Below are positions 9,664 through 18,079 of a stretch of 64,000 nt of DNA, in pieces (position 1 is the first letter of the stretch; each line of letters opens with the position of its first letter). Under the pieces are notes generated by a model that had not been told where the DNA came from, ran no database searches, and was given only the letters and a program-made list of their open reading frames with translations. The position numbers and the translations under genes were made by a program. Source of the DNA: Palsa-147 sp963771905 (GTDB lineage: Bacteria > Acidobacteriota > Terriglobia > Acidiferrales > UBA7541); assembly GCA_963771905.1 (NCBI GenBank), contig CAVYVI010000005.1, positions 124,001 through 188,000 of the forward strand. The letters are read 5' to 3'.

Positions 9664-10041
9664 TCATGCCAAAGCAATCAATTCGATTTCAACGCGAACG
9701 TCCTTCGGCAGGCGGGCAACTTCGACTGTCGCGCGCGCGGGCGGCGCCGACGAAAAATACCGGCCGTATACCTCGTTCATCGCCGCAAAGTCGTTCATGT
9801 CCTTCAGGAACACGGTCGTCTTGACGGCTTTGTGCAGCGACGAACCCGCCGCCTCAACAATGCCCTTCAGGTTTTCCATCACTCGTTCGGTCTGCTTGGC
9901 AATGTCGCCTTCGACCAACTGGTTCGTCGCCGGATCAATCGCGACTTGGCCCGATATAAAAATGAAGCCGTTGGCGTTCACCGCTTGAGAATACGGGCCG
10001 ATGGCCTTGGGACCGCGGTCCGTCGAAACAATTTCTCGCAT
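9664..10041 (-). CDS. ridA: RidA/YjgF-family reactive enamine deaminase
   Basis: 125 residues from the ATG at 10041, chosen because GGAGGA lies just upstream and homologues start here (MREIVSTDRGPKAIGPYSQA). Family hallmarks: GPYSQAV near residue 14-20, ISGQVAIDP near 29-37, and the C-terminal catalytic arginine in RATVEVARLP near 101-110, followed by VRVEIELIA. RidA hydrolyses enamine/imine intermediates made by PLP enzymes such as threonine dehydratase. A threonine dehydratase-like gene lies 8-9 kb away, but there is no operon link. Confidence 0.95.
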   Translation of the reverse strand: MREIVSTDRGPKAIGPYSQAVNANGFIFISGQVAIDPATNQLVEGDIAKQTERVMENLKGIVEAAGSSLHKAVKTTVFLKDMNDFAAMNEVYGRYFSSAPPARATVEVARLPKDVRVEIELIALA

Positions 10042-10162
10042 GATTCCTCCCGATTGATATGCGCGTGCAGTGCAACGTTCTCGCCGGCCCCATGGCGACG
10101 CGGTGGATGCGGCCATGATTCTATCGGGCGGATGGGCTGTGGTCAAAACGCGGGCGTGCCTT

Positions 10163-10906
10163 TTAGTGCGCGGCTACGGCGCCGCCGGACTTGTCCATCG
10201 GCGCAACATCAGTCGGCGGATAAAGCTTCAAGATTGCAGTTTCGCTCGTGCGCCGTCGGCGAAGCGCCATGATCGACGGCACCTGTTCATCGCGAACACC
10301 GCGGCGAACAAGCTCGAAGAGCGCGGCCTGGCTCAGTCCGGAATCCTTGAGATGAGCGAGTGACACGCCGGAAAGCGCTTGCTTGCCGGCCGCGTGCCGC
10401 CGCGCAACTTCCATCACGACAGCGTCGGACAGCCCGGCCAGCCGCATCGCTTCCAGCTCCCCGGCCCCGAGACCCAACTGTTTCATCCGCGCTAGAGCCA
10501 GGATATCGTCCTCGTTCATGCCGACCTGGACGAGGTTGTCGGCGGAATCGGCAAAATCAGGAGGCAGATGTTGTTCGCGAGTAATGCGCAGAAGTTCGAT
10601 GCAAGTGTTATCGCTGAGACCGCCCATTTTGGCTTTCGCGACTTCGGCAATTTCCGCGTCGGTGGGATCGAGCGCCTTCAGGTCCTGAATCGCGGTGTAA
10701 TCCATTCCGGACTGGTCGAGCGGCTTTGTATCGATGTGCCGGATTTGCTTGCAGCCGGCGCATATGAGCAAGAGCAAACTCGCCAATGCCAGTCGACATA
10801 TCAACGCCGGTGCCGTCGCGGGCAAGAGGTGCCTTCGCACGCGCACCTGCGCAGACTCTGCCTTTCCTCGGATGGCCCCCATGTGGATTATTGTACTTGT
10901 TCTCAC
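10163..10906 (-). CDS. Lipoprotein of unknown function
   Basis: 247 residues from a GTG at 10906; an ATG at 10882 would give 239. A hydrophobic segment at about residues 36-50 ends in a lipobox (LLLLICAGCKQ), so the mature protein probably starts at that cysteine and is membrane-anchored. The mature part is mainly short amphipathic helices with recurring units such as LSDNTCIELLRITRE, GMNEDDILALARM, LSDAVVMEVARRH and LSQAALFELVRRG, which look like degenerate helical repeats. No enzyme motif seen. Neighbours ridA and dps are on the same strand but separated. Confidence 0.7.
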   Translation of the reverse strand: MRTSTIIHMGAIRGKAESAQVRVRRHLLPATAPALICRLALASLLLLICAGCKQIRHIDTKPLDQSGMDYTAIQDLKALDPTDAEIAEVAKAKMGGLSDNTCIELLRITREQHLPPDFADSADNLVQVGMNEDDILALARMKQLGLGAGELEAMRLAGLSDAVVMEVARRHAAGKQALSGVSLAHLKDSGLSQAALFELVRRGVRDEQVPSIMALRRRRTSETAILKLYPPTDVAPMDKSGGAVAAH

Positions 10907-11079
10907 CGCTCCGAGCGCCGCGGAAGATTGTTTGTCTCCGAATGATTACCGGACAAACCGCTTCAGCCATCCGGACAACTCACACGACGCCCTGCGCGAT
11001 TGCACACCCGGGCGCGACAGCAAAAAGTCCCGCTGGATAAACTTCCAGTCGGCGGCACAGCCGCGTTTTGCCTTCTTTA

Positions 11080-11721
11080 TTAGCGTCCCGACGCAGCAGC
11101 TTTCGACTCATCCGCGCGAACCGTCGGCACGTCCACCAAGTGCTCGGCGAGAAACCACGTCTGCAGCTCGTTTGTGCGCATCACGCTGCTTACCAGCAGG
11201 TCGTTAGTGCCGTCGTCGCCGGACTCGGCGGCCTGCCGCGCCATCGCGCGCACTTCCTTCAGAATGATTTCGTGACCTTCCAGAAGCCGCGAGATTTGAA
11301 CAGGAACTTCCTCGCGGCCGCGCGGCGGGCGCGGGATCAGGGTTATTTCGGCCACGTCCACTCCCATGGCGAGGCTTACACCTCCGAGCGTTTGAATCCG
11401 TTCGGCAATTTCGTCCACCAGCTCATCCTGCTCGTCGTGATGCTTATCGAAGAGCAGATGAATCTGATAGAACGTCGGGCCCGCTACCTGCCAATGGTGC
11501 TTCTTGTACAGATCGCGAAGAGTTATCGTATCGGCCAAGATTTGATTCAAATTCTCGACGCTCGCCGCGCAGACTTTCTCGTCGAGAGCAATCGGCAGTC
11601 TCGCGATCTTGCCGTACGGCTGAATTTCCCTCGCCTGCTGATGAAGGACGGGGTCGGACCGCTTCGTTCCCTCTTCGAGCTGACTGTAACTCGGACCGCG
11701 CTTGTCGCTTTTCGGACTCAT
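11080..11721 (-). CDS. dps: Dps-family ferritin-like DNA protection protein
   Basis: 213 residues, ATG at 11721 with GGGAG upstream. The Dps ferroxidase segment is clear: YKKHHWQVAGPTFYQIH near residues 92-108, then LFDKHHDEQDELVDEIAERI, matching the His and Asp/Glu ligands shared between subunits. Dps forms a dodecamer that oxidises and stores iron and protects DNA in stress or stationary phase. It has a polar N-terminal extension of about 40 residues and an Ala-rich tail, longer than the classical 160-170 residues; such tails often bind DNA. Confidence 0.92.
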   Translation of the reverse strand: MSPKSDKRGPSYSQLEEGTKRSDPVLHQQAREIQPYGKIARLPIALDEKVCAASVENLNQILADTITLRDLYKKHHWQVAGPTFYQIHLLFDKHHDEQDELVDEIAERIQTLGGVSLAMGVDVAEITLIPRPPRGREEVPVQISRLLEGHEIILKEVRAMARQAAESGDDGTNDLLVSSVMRTNELQTWFLAEHLVDVPTVRADESKAAASGR

Positions 11722-11876
11722 GGCTATCTCCCTTTCGTGAATCTTCCGTCTGGGTAACTCATGCTATTCCAAAATGGCCTGAATTGCGATGCGCCGGCCT
11801 GGCACGGACGGCGCATGCTCTGCTGAATGTTCAGATCATTGCGAAATGAGGTTCGAGCTTCGCGCCCGCATGCGTG

Positions 11877-14084
11877 TTAAATGTTGTAGAGCCGCTCGAT
11901 GCCGAAGATGCCGGGGATTTTCTTGATGTTGCCCAGGATGCGCTCGAGTTGCTTGCGATCGTGGATGTCGAGCGCCACTTCCACGCGCGCGTGCAAATCC
12001 TCTCCGCCGCTTTCGAACGTACGAATATTCGCGCCGGCATCGCTGATCACCGACGTGATATCGGCCAGCATGCCGGGTCGATCTTCGGTGCGGATGCGCA
12101 AGCGCACCGAGAACGTCGCTTCGGTCGCGCTCCCCCATTCGACGGGGATGCGCCGCTCGGCTTCATACAGTAGCTTTTGAACGTTCGGACACGCCGTACT
12201 GTGCACCGCGATCCCGCGGCCGCGCGTGACGTATCCGACGATGTCATCGCCCGGAATCGGATTGCAGCATTTCGAGCGGTACACCATCAAATCATCGTGC
12301 CCGCGCACCAGAATCGCGCCGTCGTGAATGCCCAGCATTCGCTTGACGGTCGACACGATTTTCGGCTGCTTGACTTCCGTCTGTTGCGCGGGCGTCTGGC
12401 CCGTGGCCTTCGTCAGCACCTGCCGCGCCGACCATTTTCCGTAGCCGAGGTCGGCGTAGAGATCTTCCACACGCGCGCAGCCATATTCAGCCGCGACGCG
12501 CAGCAACGCTTCCTCTGAAACCTGTTTCAAGCTGATACCCGACTGCCGTGCCTCGCGTTCCAGCAGCCGTCGGCCGACCTCCGTCGCTTCCTCGCGCTCG
12601 TGAAGATTGATCCAGTGCTTGATCTTGCTCCGCGCGCGGGAGGTTTCCACATAGCTGAGCCAGTCTCGGCTCGGCGAGTGGCCTTTCTGCGTGAGAATCT
12701 CGATGACGTCGCCGTTCGCCAGCGCGTGCCGCAGCGGAACGATTTGCCCGTTCACTTTCGCGCCGACGCATTGATTGCCCACTTCCGTGTGAATCGCATA
12801 CGCAAAATCTACGGGCGTCGCGCCGCGCGGCAGGACCACCACGCGGCCCTTCGGCGAGAACGTGTACACCTCTTCGGGATACAGGTCGACCTTGAGCGTC
12901 GAAAGGAATTCGCTCGGCTCCTCCATTTCCTGCACCCACTCGATCAATTGCCGCATCCAGATGATTCGCTGATCGTCGGCCTGGGATGGCGCGGCCGAAG
13001 GGTGGCCGTCCTTGTATTTCCAGTGCGCCGCCACGCCTTGCTCGGAAATGCGATGCATTTCCTGCGTACGAATCTGAACTTCGAACGCCTGCCCCGCGTG
13101 AATGACCGTCGTGTGCAACGATTGGTAGAGGTTCGGACGCGGCATGGCGATGTAATCCTTGAATCGCCCCGGCACCGGCCGCCAGATTTGGTGAATTACG
13201 CCGAGCGCGGCGTAGCAGTTCTTCACCGTGTCGGTGATCACGCGAATCGCCATCAGGTCGTAAACCTGATCGAGCGCGCGCTGCTGTTTTTCGATTTTCA
13301 GGTGCAAGGAATACAGCCGCTTGACGCGCCCTTCCACCTCCGCCGGAATCCCGCTCGCGACCATTTTTTCGCGGATGGTTTCCTGCACGTCGGCGAGGAA
13401 TTTGTCGTGGACTTTCTGTTTCGACGCGACTTTCTTCTGCAGTTCGAGAAACGAGGACGGCTCCAAATATCGAAATGCCAGATCTTCAAGCTCGCCGCGG
13501 ATGCGGCCCATACCCAATCGGTTCGCGACGGGCGCGTAAATGTCCATGGTTTCGCGGGCGATGCGCTGCTGGCGATCCGAAGGAAGATATTCCAGGGTGC
13601 GCATGTTGTGCAGGCGATCGGCGAGCTTGATCATCACCACGCGGACGTCGTTGACCATCGCCAGAAGCATCTTGCGGACGTTTTCGGCCTGGCGCGCCTC
13701 GGTGTCCAGAAAATCGAGTCGGCTGATTTTCGTCGCGCCTTCCACCAGCCGCGCCACATCGGGCCCGAAATGGTCGGCGATGCGTTCGAGCGGAACTTTT
13801 GTGTCTTCCACCACGTCATGCAGCAGCGCGGCGCAGAGCGTGGTCACGTCAAACTTCATGTCCGCGAGGATGTGCGCGACTTCCAGCGGATGCGAAAGAT
13901 ATGGCTCGCCGGAAGCGCGTGTCTGGTCGGAGTGCCGCTCGGCGGCAAAATCGTAGGCCCGGCGCAGAAGTTCGATGTCGTCGCCCGCGCGGTTCTTCCG
14001 CATTTTGTCCATTAATTCGACAAAACGCAGATCGAGCACACGTCGGGCGGCCGCGGAAGGAACGGGCTTCGCCTGCGGGTTCAT
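11877..14084 (-). CDS. rel: Bifunctional (p)ppGpp synthetase/hydrolase (RelA/SpoT)
   Basis: 735 residues from the ATG at 14084; an in-frame ATG 48 nt upstream is less likely because homologues start near here. An HD hydrolase domain (HPLEVAHILAD, LLHDVVEDT) covers about 35-185. The synthetase domain (about 225-345) has GRFKDYIAMP, the basic RxKD form found in bifunctional Rel/SpoT enzymes, and NLYQSLHTTVI. A TGS domain (VYTFSPKGRVVVLPRGATPVDFAYAIH) and a C-terminal ACT domain (from about 655) complete the standard order. It makes and degrades the alarmone in stringent response. TACAAT lies 9 nt before the ATG, hinting at a near-leaderless transcript. It follows the CpsB-like gene on the same strand. 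Confidence 0.95.
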   Translation of the reverse strand: MNPQAKPVPSAAARRVLDLRFVELMDKMRKNRAGDDIELLRRAYDFAAERHSDQTRASGEPYLSHPLEVAHILADMKFDVTTLCAALLHDVVEDTKVPLERIADHFGPDVARLVEGATKISRLDFLDTEARQAENVRKMLLAMVNDVRVVMIKLADRLHNMRTLEYLPSDRQQRIARETMDIYAPVANRLGMGRIRGELEDLAFRYLEPSSFLELQKKVASKQKVHDKFLADVQETIREKMVASGIPAEVEGRVKRLYSLHLKIEKQQRALDQVYDLMAIRVITDTVKNCYAALGVIHQIWRPVPGRFKDYIAMPRPNLYQSLHTTVIHAGQAFEVQIRTQEMHRISEQGVAAHWKYKDGHPSAAPSQADDQRIIWMRQLIEWVQEMEEPSEFLSTLKVDLYPEEVYTFSPKGRVVVLPRGATPVDFAYAIHTEVGNQCVGAKVNGQIVPLRHALANGDVIEILTQKGHSPSRDWLSYVETSRARSKIKHWINLHEREEATEVGRRLLEREARQSGISLKQVSEEALLRVAAEYGCARVEDLYADLGYGKWSARQVLTKATGQTPAQQTEVKQPKIVSTVKRMLGIHDGAILVRGHDDLMVYRSKCCNPIPGDDIVGYVTRGRGIAVHSTACPNVQKLLYEAERRIPVEWGSATEATFSVRLRIRTEDRPGMLADITSVISDAGANIRTFESGGEDLHARVEVALDIHDRKQLERILGNIKKIPGIFGIERLYNI

Positions 14085-14146
14085 CCTGCATCTATTGTAC
14101 CGCGGCTTCGACGCCCGGCGCACGCGCGCCATCCCGGCGTCAACAC

Positions 14147-14941
14147 TCAGAAGAACCAGAAGCGCTTACGGCGCTTGGGCGTTGCGCCTGGAGCCTGGCC
14201 GCGGTCTTCAGGAAGCTCTGGAACGTAGGGCAGCCGCATGCCATCAAATACCGCCCGCGGATTGTCGACAAACAGCGCGCGCGCCACGTCCTCGCCGCTC
14301 TTCGCCGACACTTTCGCATACACTTCCTTCAATTGCAGCGGCCGCGAGGTGATGTTGTGCGCGTCGCTCGCGAAGAAATGAACGATGCCGTCGCGCAGCC
14401 ACGTTTCCGTCACGGCCTGCGCCTGTTGTCCAAACTTTCCCAGCAGCGATTGCGCGGTGGCCTGAACGTAGCAACCCTGGCGAACCCAGCGGAACAGCCT
14501 CTCGGCGTTCGCGCGAATCAATGGATTGCGTTCCGGGTGCGTGATGATGGGCGTGACGCCGTAGAGTTGAATGTGGTGCAGCGTCTGGTCCATCGACGCC
14601 GGAATCGAAAAATCATTGAATTCGACGAGCAAGTAGCTCTTCTGATTCAACGTGTACTTCGACGGGTCCTTCTGCAGGTCTTCCACATTTTCGAAGTTGA
14701 GATGGAAATCGCAGCCGGTGGCGAGAATCAGCCGGCCTTCGAATCGCGCTTGCAACTCATTGCGGCGGCGCCGGATGAGTTCGGGATCAAACGCAAACTG
14801 CGAGTCCGCATGGGGTGTGGCGATGACGTGCGTGATCCCGTCGGAAATGGCCATTTCCGCCATGTTCACCGACATTTCGAGAGATTCAGGGCCGTCGTCG
14901 AGGCCCGCAAGGAGGTGGCAGTGGATATCGACCATGAGCAA
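14147..14941 (-). CDS. CpsB/YwqE-like tyrosine-protein phosphatase (PHP fold)
   Basis: 264 residues. Metal-binding PHP-family motifs are in order: DIHCHLLAGLDDGP (residues 5-18), IATPH (40-44), ITHPERN (about 152-158) and FASDAHN (about 206-212). These phosphatases act with bacterial tyrosine kinases to control capsule and exopolysaccharide synthesis. The C-terminus is a basic-aromatic tail (KRRKRFWFF). It is divergently oriented from a sugar-nucleotide epimerase, which fits a surface-polysaccharide role, and lies 62 nt upstream of rel on the same strand. No BY-kinase gene is seen here. Confidence 0.88.
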   Translation of the reverse strand: MLMVDIHCHLLAGLDDGPESLEMSVNMAEMAISDGITHVIATPHADSQFAFDPELIRRRRNELQARFEGRLILATGCDFHLNFENVEDLQKDPSKYTLNQKSYLLVEFNDFSIPASMDQTLHHIQLYGVTPIITHPERNPLIRANAERLFRWVRQGCYVQATAQSLLGKFGQQAQAVTETWLRDGIVHFFASDAHNITSRPLQLKEVYAKVSAKSGEDVARALFVDNPRAVFDGMRLPYVPELPEDRGQAPGATPKRRKRFWFF

Positions 14942-15227
14942 TCGAGAATAACGCAGCGCCGCAGCGATGACAACGAAGGCGCGGCTCGCTTGCCGTCAGC
15001 GCCGCGCTCGATCGCGGGGATTTGGCCGCTCCTTTGCAATACGGCTTTGTTGATCGATCGACCCCCGGGGCCGGCCCGAAGCGTTCGACCGCCCGGTTAT
15101 TCCGGCACTCATGTTTTTGCCGCTTTTGGACGATTACTTTATTGCGGGCAGCCACGCGCCCGGTCGGGACCATGCCGCCGGCTCGGCAATATTGTCCCGG
15201 CAAAGAATTCTCAAGGGGAAAGATTCC

Positions 15228-16271
15228 GTGACTACTTTCTGCGCACAAAAACGAGTGGTGGTAACCGGTGGTGCCGGATTTCTAGGCCAACACGTGGTCG
15301 GCGAACTGCAAAAGCACGGCTGCGGCAAGATTGTCGCACCGCGCCGCGTCGATTGCGATTTCCGCGAGCCCGTGCAAATCCGGCGGCTATTCTCCGAAGT
15401 CCGTCCGCACGCCGTCGTGCATCTCGCCGCGCGGATCAGCAGCCACCATGCCGCAGGCCGCGCGGATGAGGCCGCGTCGTTTCATGAGAATGCTCTCATG
15501 GGAATCCACGTCCTCGAGCAGGCGCGCATTCACGGCGTCGAGAAAATCGTTCTTCTCGGCTCGGCCAACGGCTATCCCGAACGCGCCTCCATCCCGCTTC
15601 ATGAGGATGATTTCTGGAATGGATATCCGGAAACCTCGCGCGCCACGCAAGCCATGGCCAAGAAAATGGCGCTTGTTGAGGCGCAAGCGTACCGCCGCCA
15701 GTTCGGAATTCCGTGCATTTACCTGATCGTCGCGAATCTCTACGGCCCCGGCGATCATTTCGGCTCGGACTCCTCGTGCGTGATTCCATCGTTGTTCCGG
15801 CGATTCGCCGAAGCGGCAGTTCGGGGTGAGCGCGATGTCATCCTGCCCGGAAATCCCGCGTACAGTCGCGACTTTCTCTACGTCGAAGATTGCGCCGCCG
15901 GAATCGTTCGCGCGCTCGAACGCTACAACGACGTGCATCCCGTCAATCTCGGGACCGGAATCGAAACGCCGGTAGGAGATCTGGCGCCGCAGATCGCGGC
16001 TCTCATTCATTACACGGGAACGATTCGGTGGGATTCTGCGCGGGCGACCGGTCCGGAACGTCGCGCGCTCGACACTCGGCGCGCGGAGCACACCATCGAT
16101 TTCCGCGCGCGCACGCCGTTGCGCACCGGCCTCCAGCGCACCGCTGTCTGGTTGCGCGACACAAATACACTCGCCTGGCCGGCGCCGGTCCGTTCCGTTC
16201 CTCTAGAGATGCCTCGCGGGCGCGCTGTTCGCGCGGGAGCAGGCCGCGGCTTCGCAAGAGTCGCGAGCTGA
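15228..16271 (+). CDS. GDP-L-fucose synthase-like NAD-dependent epimerase, catalytic Tyr replaced
   Basis: 347 residues from the GTG at 15228, 9 nt after AAGGGG, placing the Rossmann motif TGGAGFLG at residues 13-20 as in homologues. Extended short-chain dehydrogenase of the sugar-nucleotide type: VVHLAARISSHH, LLGSANGYP with S112, NLYGPGDHF, DFLYVEDCAAGI. At the YxxxK position the sequence is TQAMAK (residues 140-145), so the catalytic tyrosine is glutamine Q141 while K145 remains. The usual epimerase/reductase chemistry may be impaired or changed. Probably acts in nucleotide-sugar metabolism for surface polysaccharide. It ends 21 nt before the convergent TauE-like pair. Confidence 0.82.
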   Translation: MTTFCAQKRVVVTGGAGFLGQHVVGELQKHGCGKIVAPRRVDCDFREPVQIRRLFSEVRPHAVVHLAARISSHHAAGRADEAASFHENALMGIHVLEQARIHGVEKIVLLGSANGYPERASIPLHEDDFWNGYPETSRATQAMAKKMALVEAQAYRRQFGIPCIYLIVANLYGPGDHFGSDSSCVIPSLFRRFAEAAVRGERDVILPGNPAYSRDFLYVEDCAAGIVRALERYNDVHPVNLGTGIETPVGDLAPQIAALIHYTGTIRWDSARATGPERRALDTRRAEHTIDFRARTPLRTGLQRTAVWLRDTNTLAWPAPVRSVPLEMPRGRAVRAGAGRGFARVAS

Positions 16272-16292
16272 CGCCTTTCCGGATGCGCGCGA

Positions 16293-16697
16293 TCAGTGCA
16301 GCAGGTGCGACCCTTCTTTGACGAAAGGCGAAACAACTTCCCATCCACCAAGCAAAAACAGAATGACAGCAAACACGCGTCGCAAGCGAACGGGCGACAA
16401 CCAAGCGGCCGCGTATCCACCCGCAATTCCTCCCAGAAACACGCCGGGGATGATCAAAAGCCCGACTCGAATGTCTACTTCGTGTGCGCGGTAGTAGCTT
16501 AGAAACGCCAAAAAGCCCGTTGGCGGGATGAGTGCGACGAGATTTGTTCCCTGTGCGCGATGCTGCTCGTAATGGAACAACAAGACCAAGAGGGGGACCA
16601 GCATCACTCCTCCGCCGACCCCCAGAAGTCCGCTAAATACACCTACGAAACACGCCGTTCCGAATAGAGCGGCATCCCGCCGGCGGAATTCAATCAT
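16293..16697 (-). CDS. Half-size TauE/SafE membrane permease, second of pair
   Basis: 134 residues from the ATG at 16697. Four predicted membrane helices (about 10-30, 38-58, 68-90, 108-126) and the family motif VFSGLLGVGGGVMLVPLLV followed by QGTNLVALIPPTGF. This is one half of the usual 8-helix TauE/SafE transporter. Its ATG lies inside the last codons of the upstream half (8-nt overlap), so translation is probably coupled. TauE/SafE proteins are thought to export sulfite, sulfonates or organic acids; the substrate here is unknown. Confidence 0.82.
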   Translation of the reverse strand: MIEFRRRDAALFGTACFVGVFSGLLGVGGGVMLVPLLVLLFHYEQHRAQGTNLVALIPPTGFLAFLSYYRAHEVDIRVGLLIIPGVFLGGIAGGYAAAWLSPVRLRRVFAVILFLLGGWEVVSPFVKEGSHLLH

Positions 16698-17082
16698 GCG
16701 ACTCTCCCGCCGCCGTTTCCGGCTTCGTCTGGCGCCACACCAAAGTCGCCGCGAACATGAGGAAGACGCCAAAGAACAAGCGGAGCAAAGGCGAGGGCGT
16801 CGCGACGGCGATCACCCCGCCGAAGTAGGCACCCAACATGACTCCGAAGGCGCAAATCAAACCGGCCCGGAGATCCACCTGACGCCGTTTCCAGTACACC
16901 GAGAGCGCGCCAAGACCGAGCGGTGGCAGCAGAAGGAAAGTGGATGTTCCCTGAGCGACATGCTGATCCATGCCCATCACGTGGACGAGAACCGGAACAA
17001 TGACGATTCCGCCCGCGATACCCATGGTCCCAACAAGGACTCCGGCGCCCAAACCCAGCAACATGATCATCCAAGCGCTCAT
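16690..17082 (-). CDS. Half-size TauE/SafE membrane permease, first of pair
   Basis: 130 residues, ATG at 17082, four hydrophobic segments. It carries the same motif as its partner (LVGTMGIAGGIVIVPVLV and AQGTSTFLLLPPLGLGALS), showing that the two are halves of a duplicated fold. Full-length TauE/SafE proteins are about 250-270 residues and contain both halves in one chain. Here the stop codon splits the fold, and the second half restarts within the end of this gene. It probably forms a heterodimer with the downstream product. Confidence 0.82.
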   Translation of the reverse strand: MSAWMIMLLGLGAGVLVGTMGIAGGIVIVPVLVHVMGMDQHVAQGTSTFLLLPPLGLGALSVYWKRRQVDLRAGLICAFGVMLGAYFGGVIAVATPSPLLRLFFGVFLMFAATLVWRQTKPETAAGESHD

Positions 17083-17143
17083 GCCATGTTTCTCCGAGAT
17101 ATGTGCCGCGAAACTCCGCGGGTCGAATCAAGCGCCGGATAGA

Positions 17144-18079
17144 TTACGTTCCTGCAATTTTTTGGTAGCAATCTTCGGCCACAAAAAGATCTTCCACTCC
17201 GAGCCCCGTGAAATCCGCGACGACAATTCCATTTTGATCGAACGACGGGCGAAAATCGCAAAACTTGCCCATCTCCAGCGCCCGCCCGCGCGCGGATGGT
17301 GCACGTTGCAATTCTCCCAGGCGCTCGCACTGCTGCAAGGAATCGACCAGCACGAGCGAAGCCTTCGCGAGAATCTGCGGATGCAGTTCCTGCTTGCCCG
17401 GCGAATCCGATCCGACGGCGGAAATCAGCGTCCCGGGCGCGATGTCCTCGTATGTCAGAATCGGCGCCCGCGCGGCGGTCGTCGTCACAATCAGCCGCGA
17501 GTGGCGAGCCGCGTCGGCCGGAGACGTCGCGACGCGCACCTCAACGCCCGGCAGCAAGCTCAAAATATCGGTCCGGCAGTGCTCGACGTTCGCGGGCGTC
17601 CGACCCCACAGCCAGATTTCGCGCAAGGGCAACACTTCCGCATGCGCGCGTGCTTGCCAACGCGCCTGCACTCCGCTCCCGAGAATTCCGAGCGAAGTAT
17701 CGCCGCGCCCCAGTTCCCGCGCCATCATCGCGGAAACGCCCGCGGTGCGCGCGTCGGTCAGGTCCCCTCCATCGCTGAGCAACGCCACTGGCTCGCCCGT
17801 CTGCGCCGAAACCAGCAGCATCATCCCGTTCGCCGCCGGAAGATTGGTTCCGGCGTTTTCCGGAAAGCCCGACGCGATCTTCACCACGAAATATTTTCCG
17901 CCCTCGCGATAGCTCGACTTGATATGAATTTCACCGCCGCGGTCGGGCACCGTGAGATGCATCGGCAGCGGCGTGTCGCATTCGCCGCGCGACTCCGCCA
18001 CGAGCGCCTCACGCATCAGCGCAATGACGTCGCCGAGCGACAGCACTTTCAGAATTTCTTGCCTCGTCGCGATTTTCAT
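17144..18079 (-). CDS. Ornithine cyclodeaminase/mu-crystallin family protein
   Basis: 311 residues, ATG at 18079, full length. Family features: an N-terminal domain with EIHIKSSYREGGKYFVVKIASGFPEN (substrate-site Arg and Lys), GGDLTDARTAGVSAMMAREL, and a Rossmann NAD(P) domain with LGILGSGVQARWQARA. The C-terminal region FTGLGVEDLFVAEDCYQK is typical. Members are NAD-dependent cyclodeaminases, imine reductases or alanine dehydrogenases, so the exact reaction is open. The start overlaps the stop of a threonine dehydratase-like gene by ATGA, indicating coupled expression. The same pairing occurs as eutB/eutC in ectoine catabolism. Confidence 0.85.
   Translation of the reverse strand: MKIATRQEILKVLSLGDVIALMREALVAESRGECDTPLPMHLTVPDRGGEIHIKSSYREGGKYFVVKIASGFPENAGTNLPAANGMMLLVSAQTGEPVALLSDGGDLTDARTAGVSAMMARELGRGDTSLGILGSGVQARWQARAHAEVLPLREIWLWGRTPANVEHCRTDILSLLPGVEVRVATSPADAARHSRLIVTTTAARAPILTYEDIAPGTLISAVGSDSPGKQELHPQILAKASLVLVDSLQQCERLGELQRAPSARGRALEMGKFCDFRPSFDQNGIVVADFTGLGVEDLFVAEDCYQKIAGT

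Noticed and set aside
12600..14015. 471-residue plus-strand frame over rel
   Set aside because: It is antisense to the bifunctional Rel coding sequence with complete HD, synthetase, TGS and ACT domains; the composition is shadow-like.
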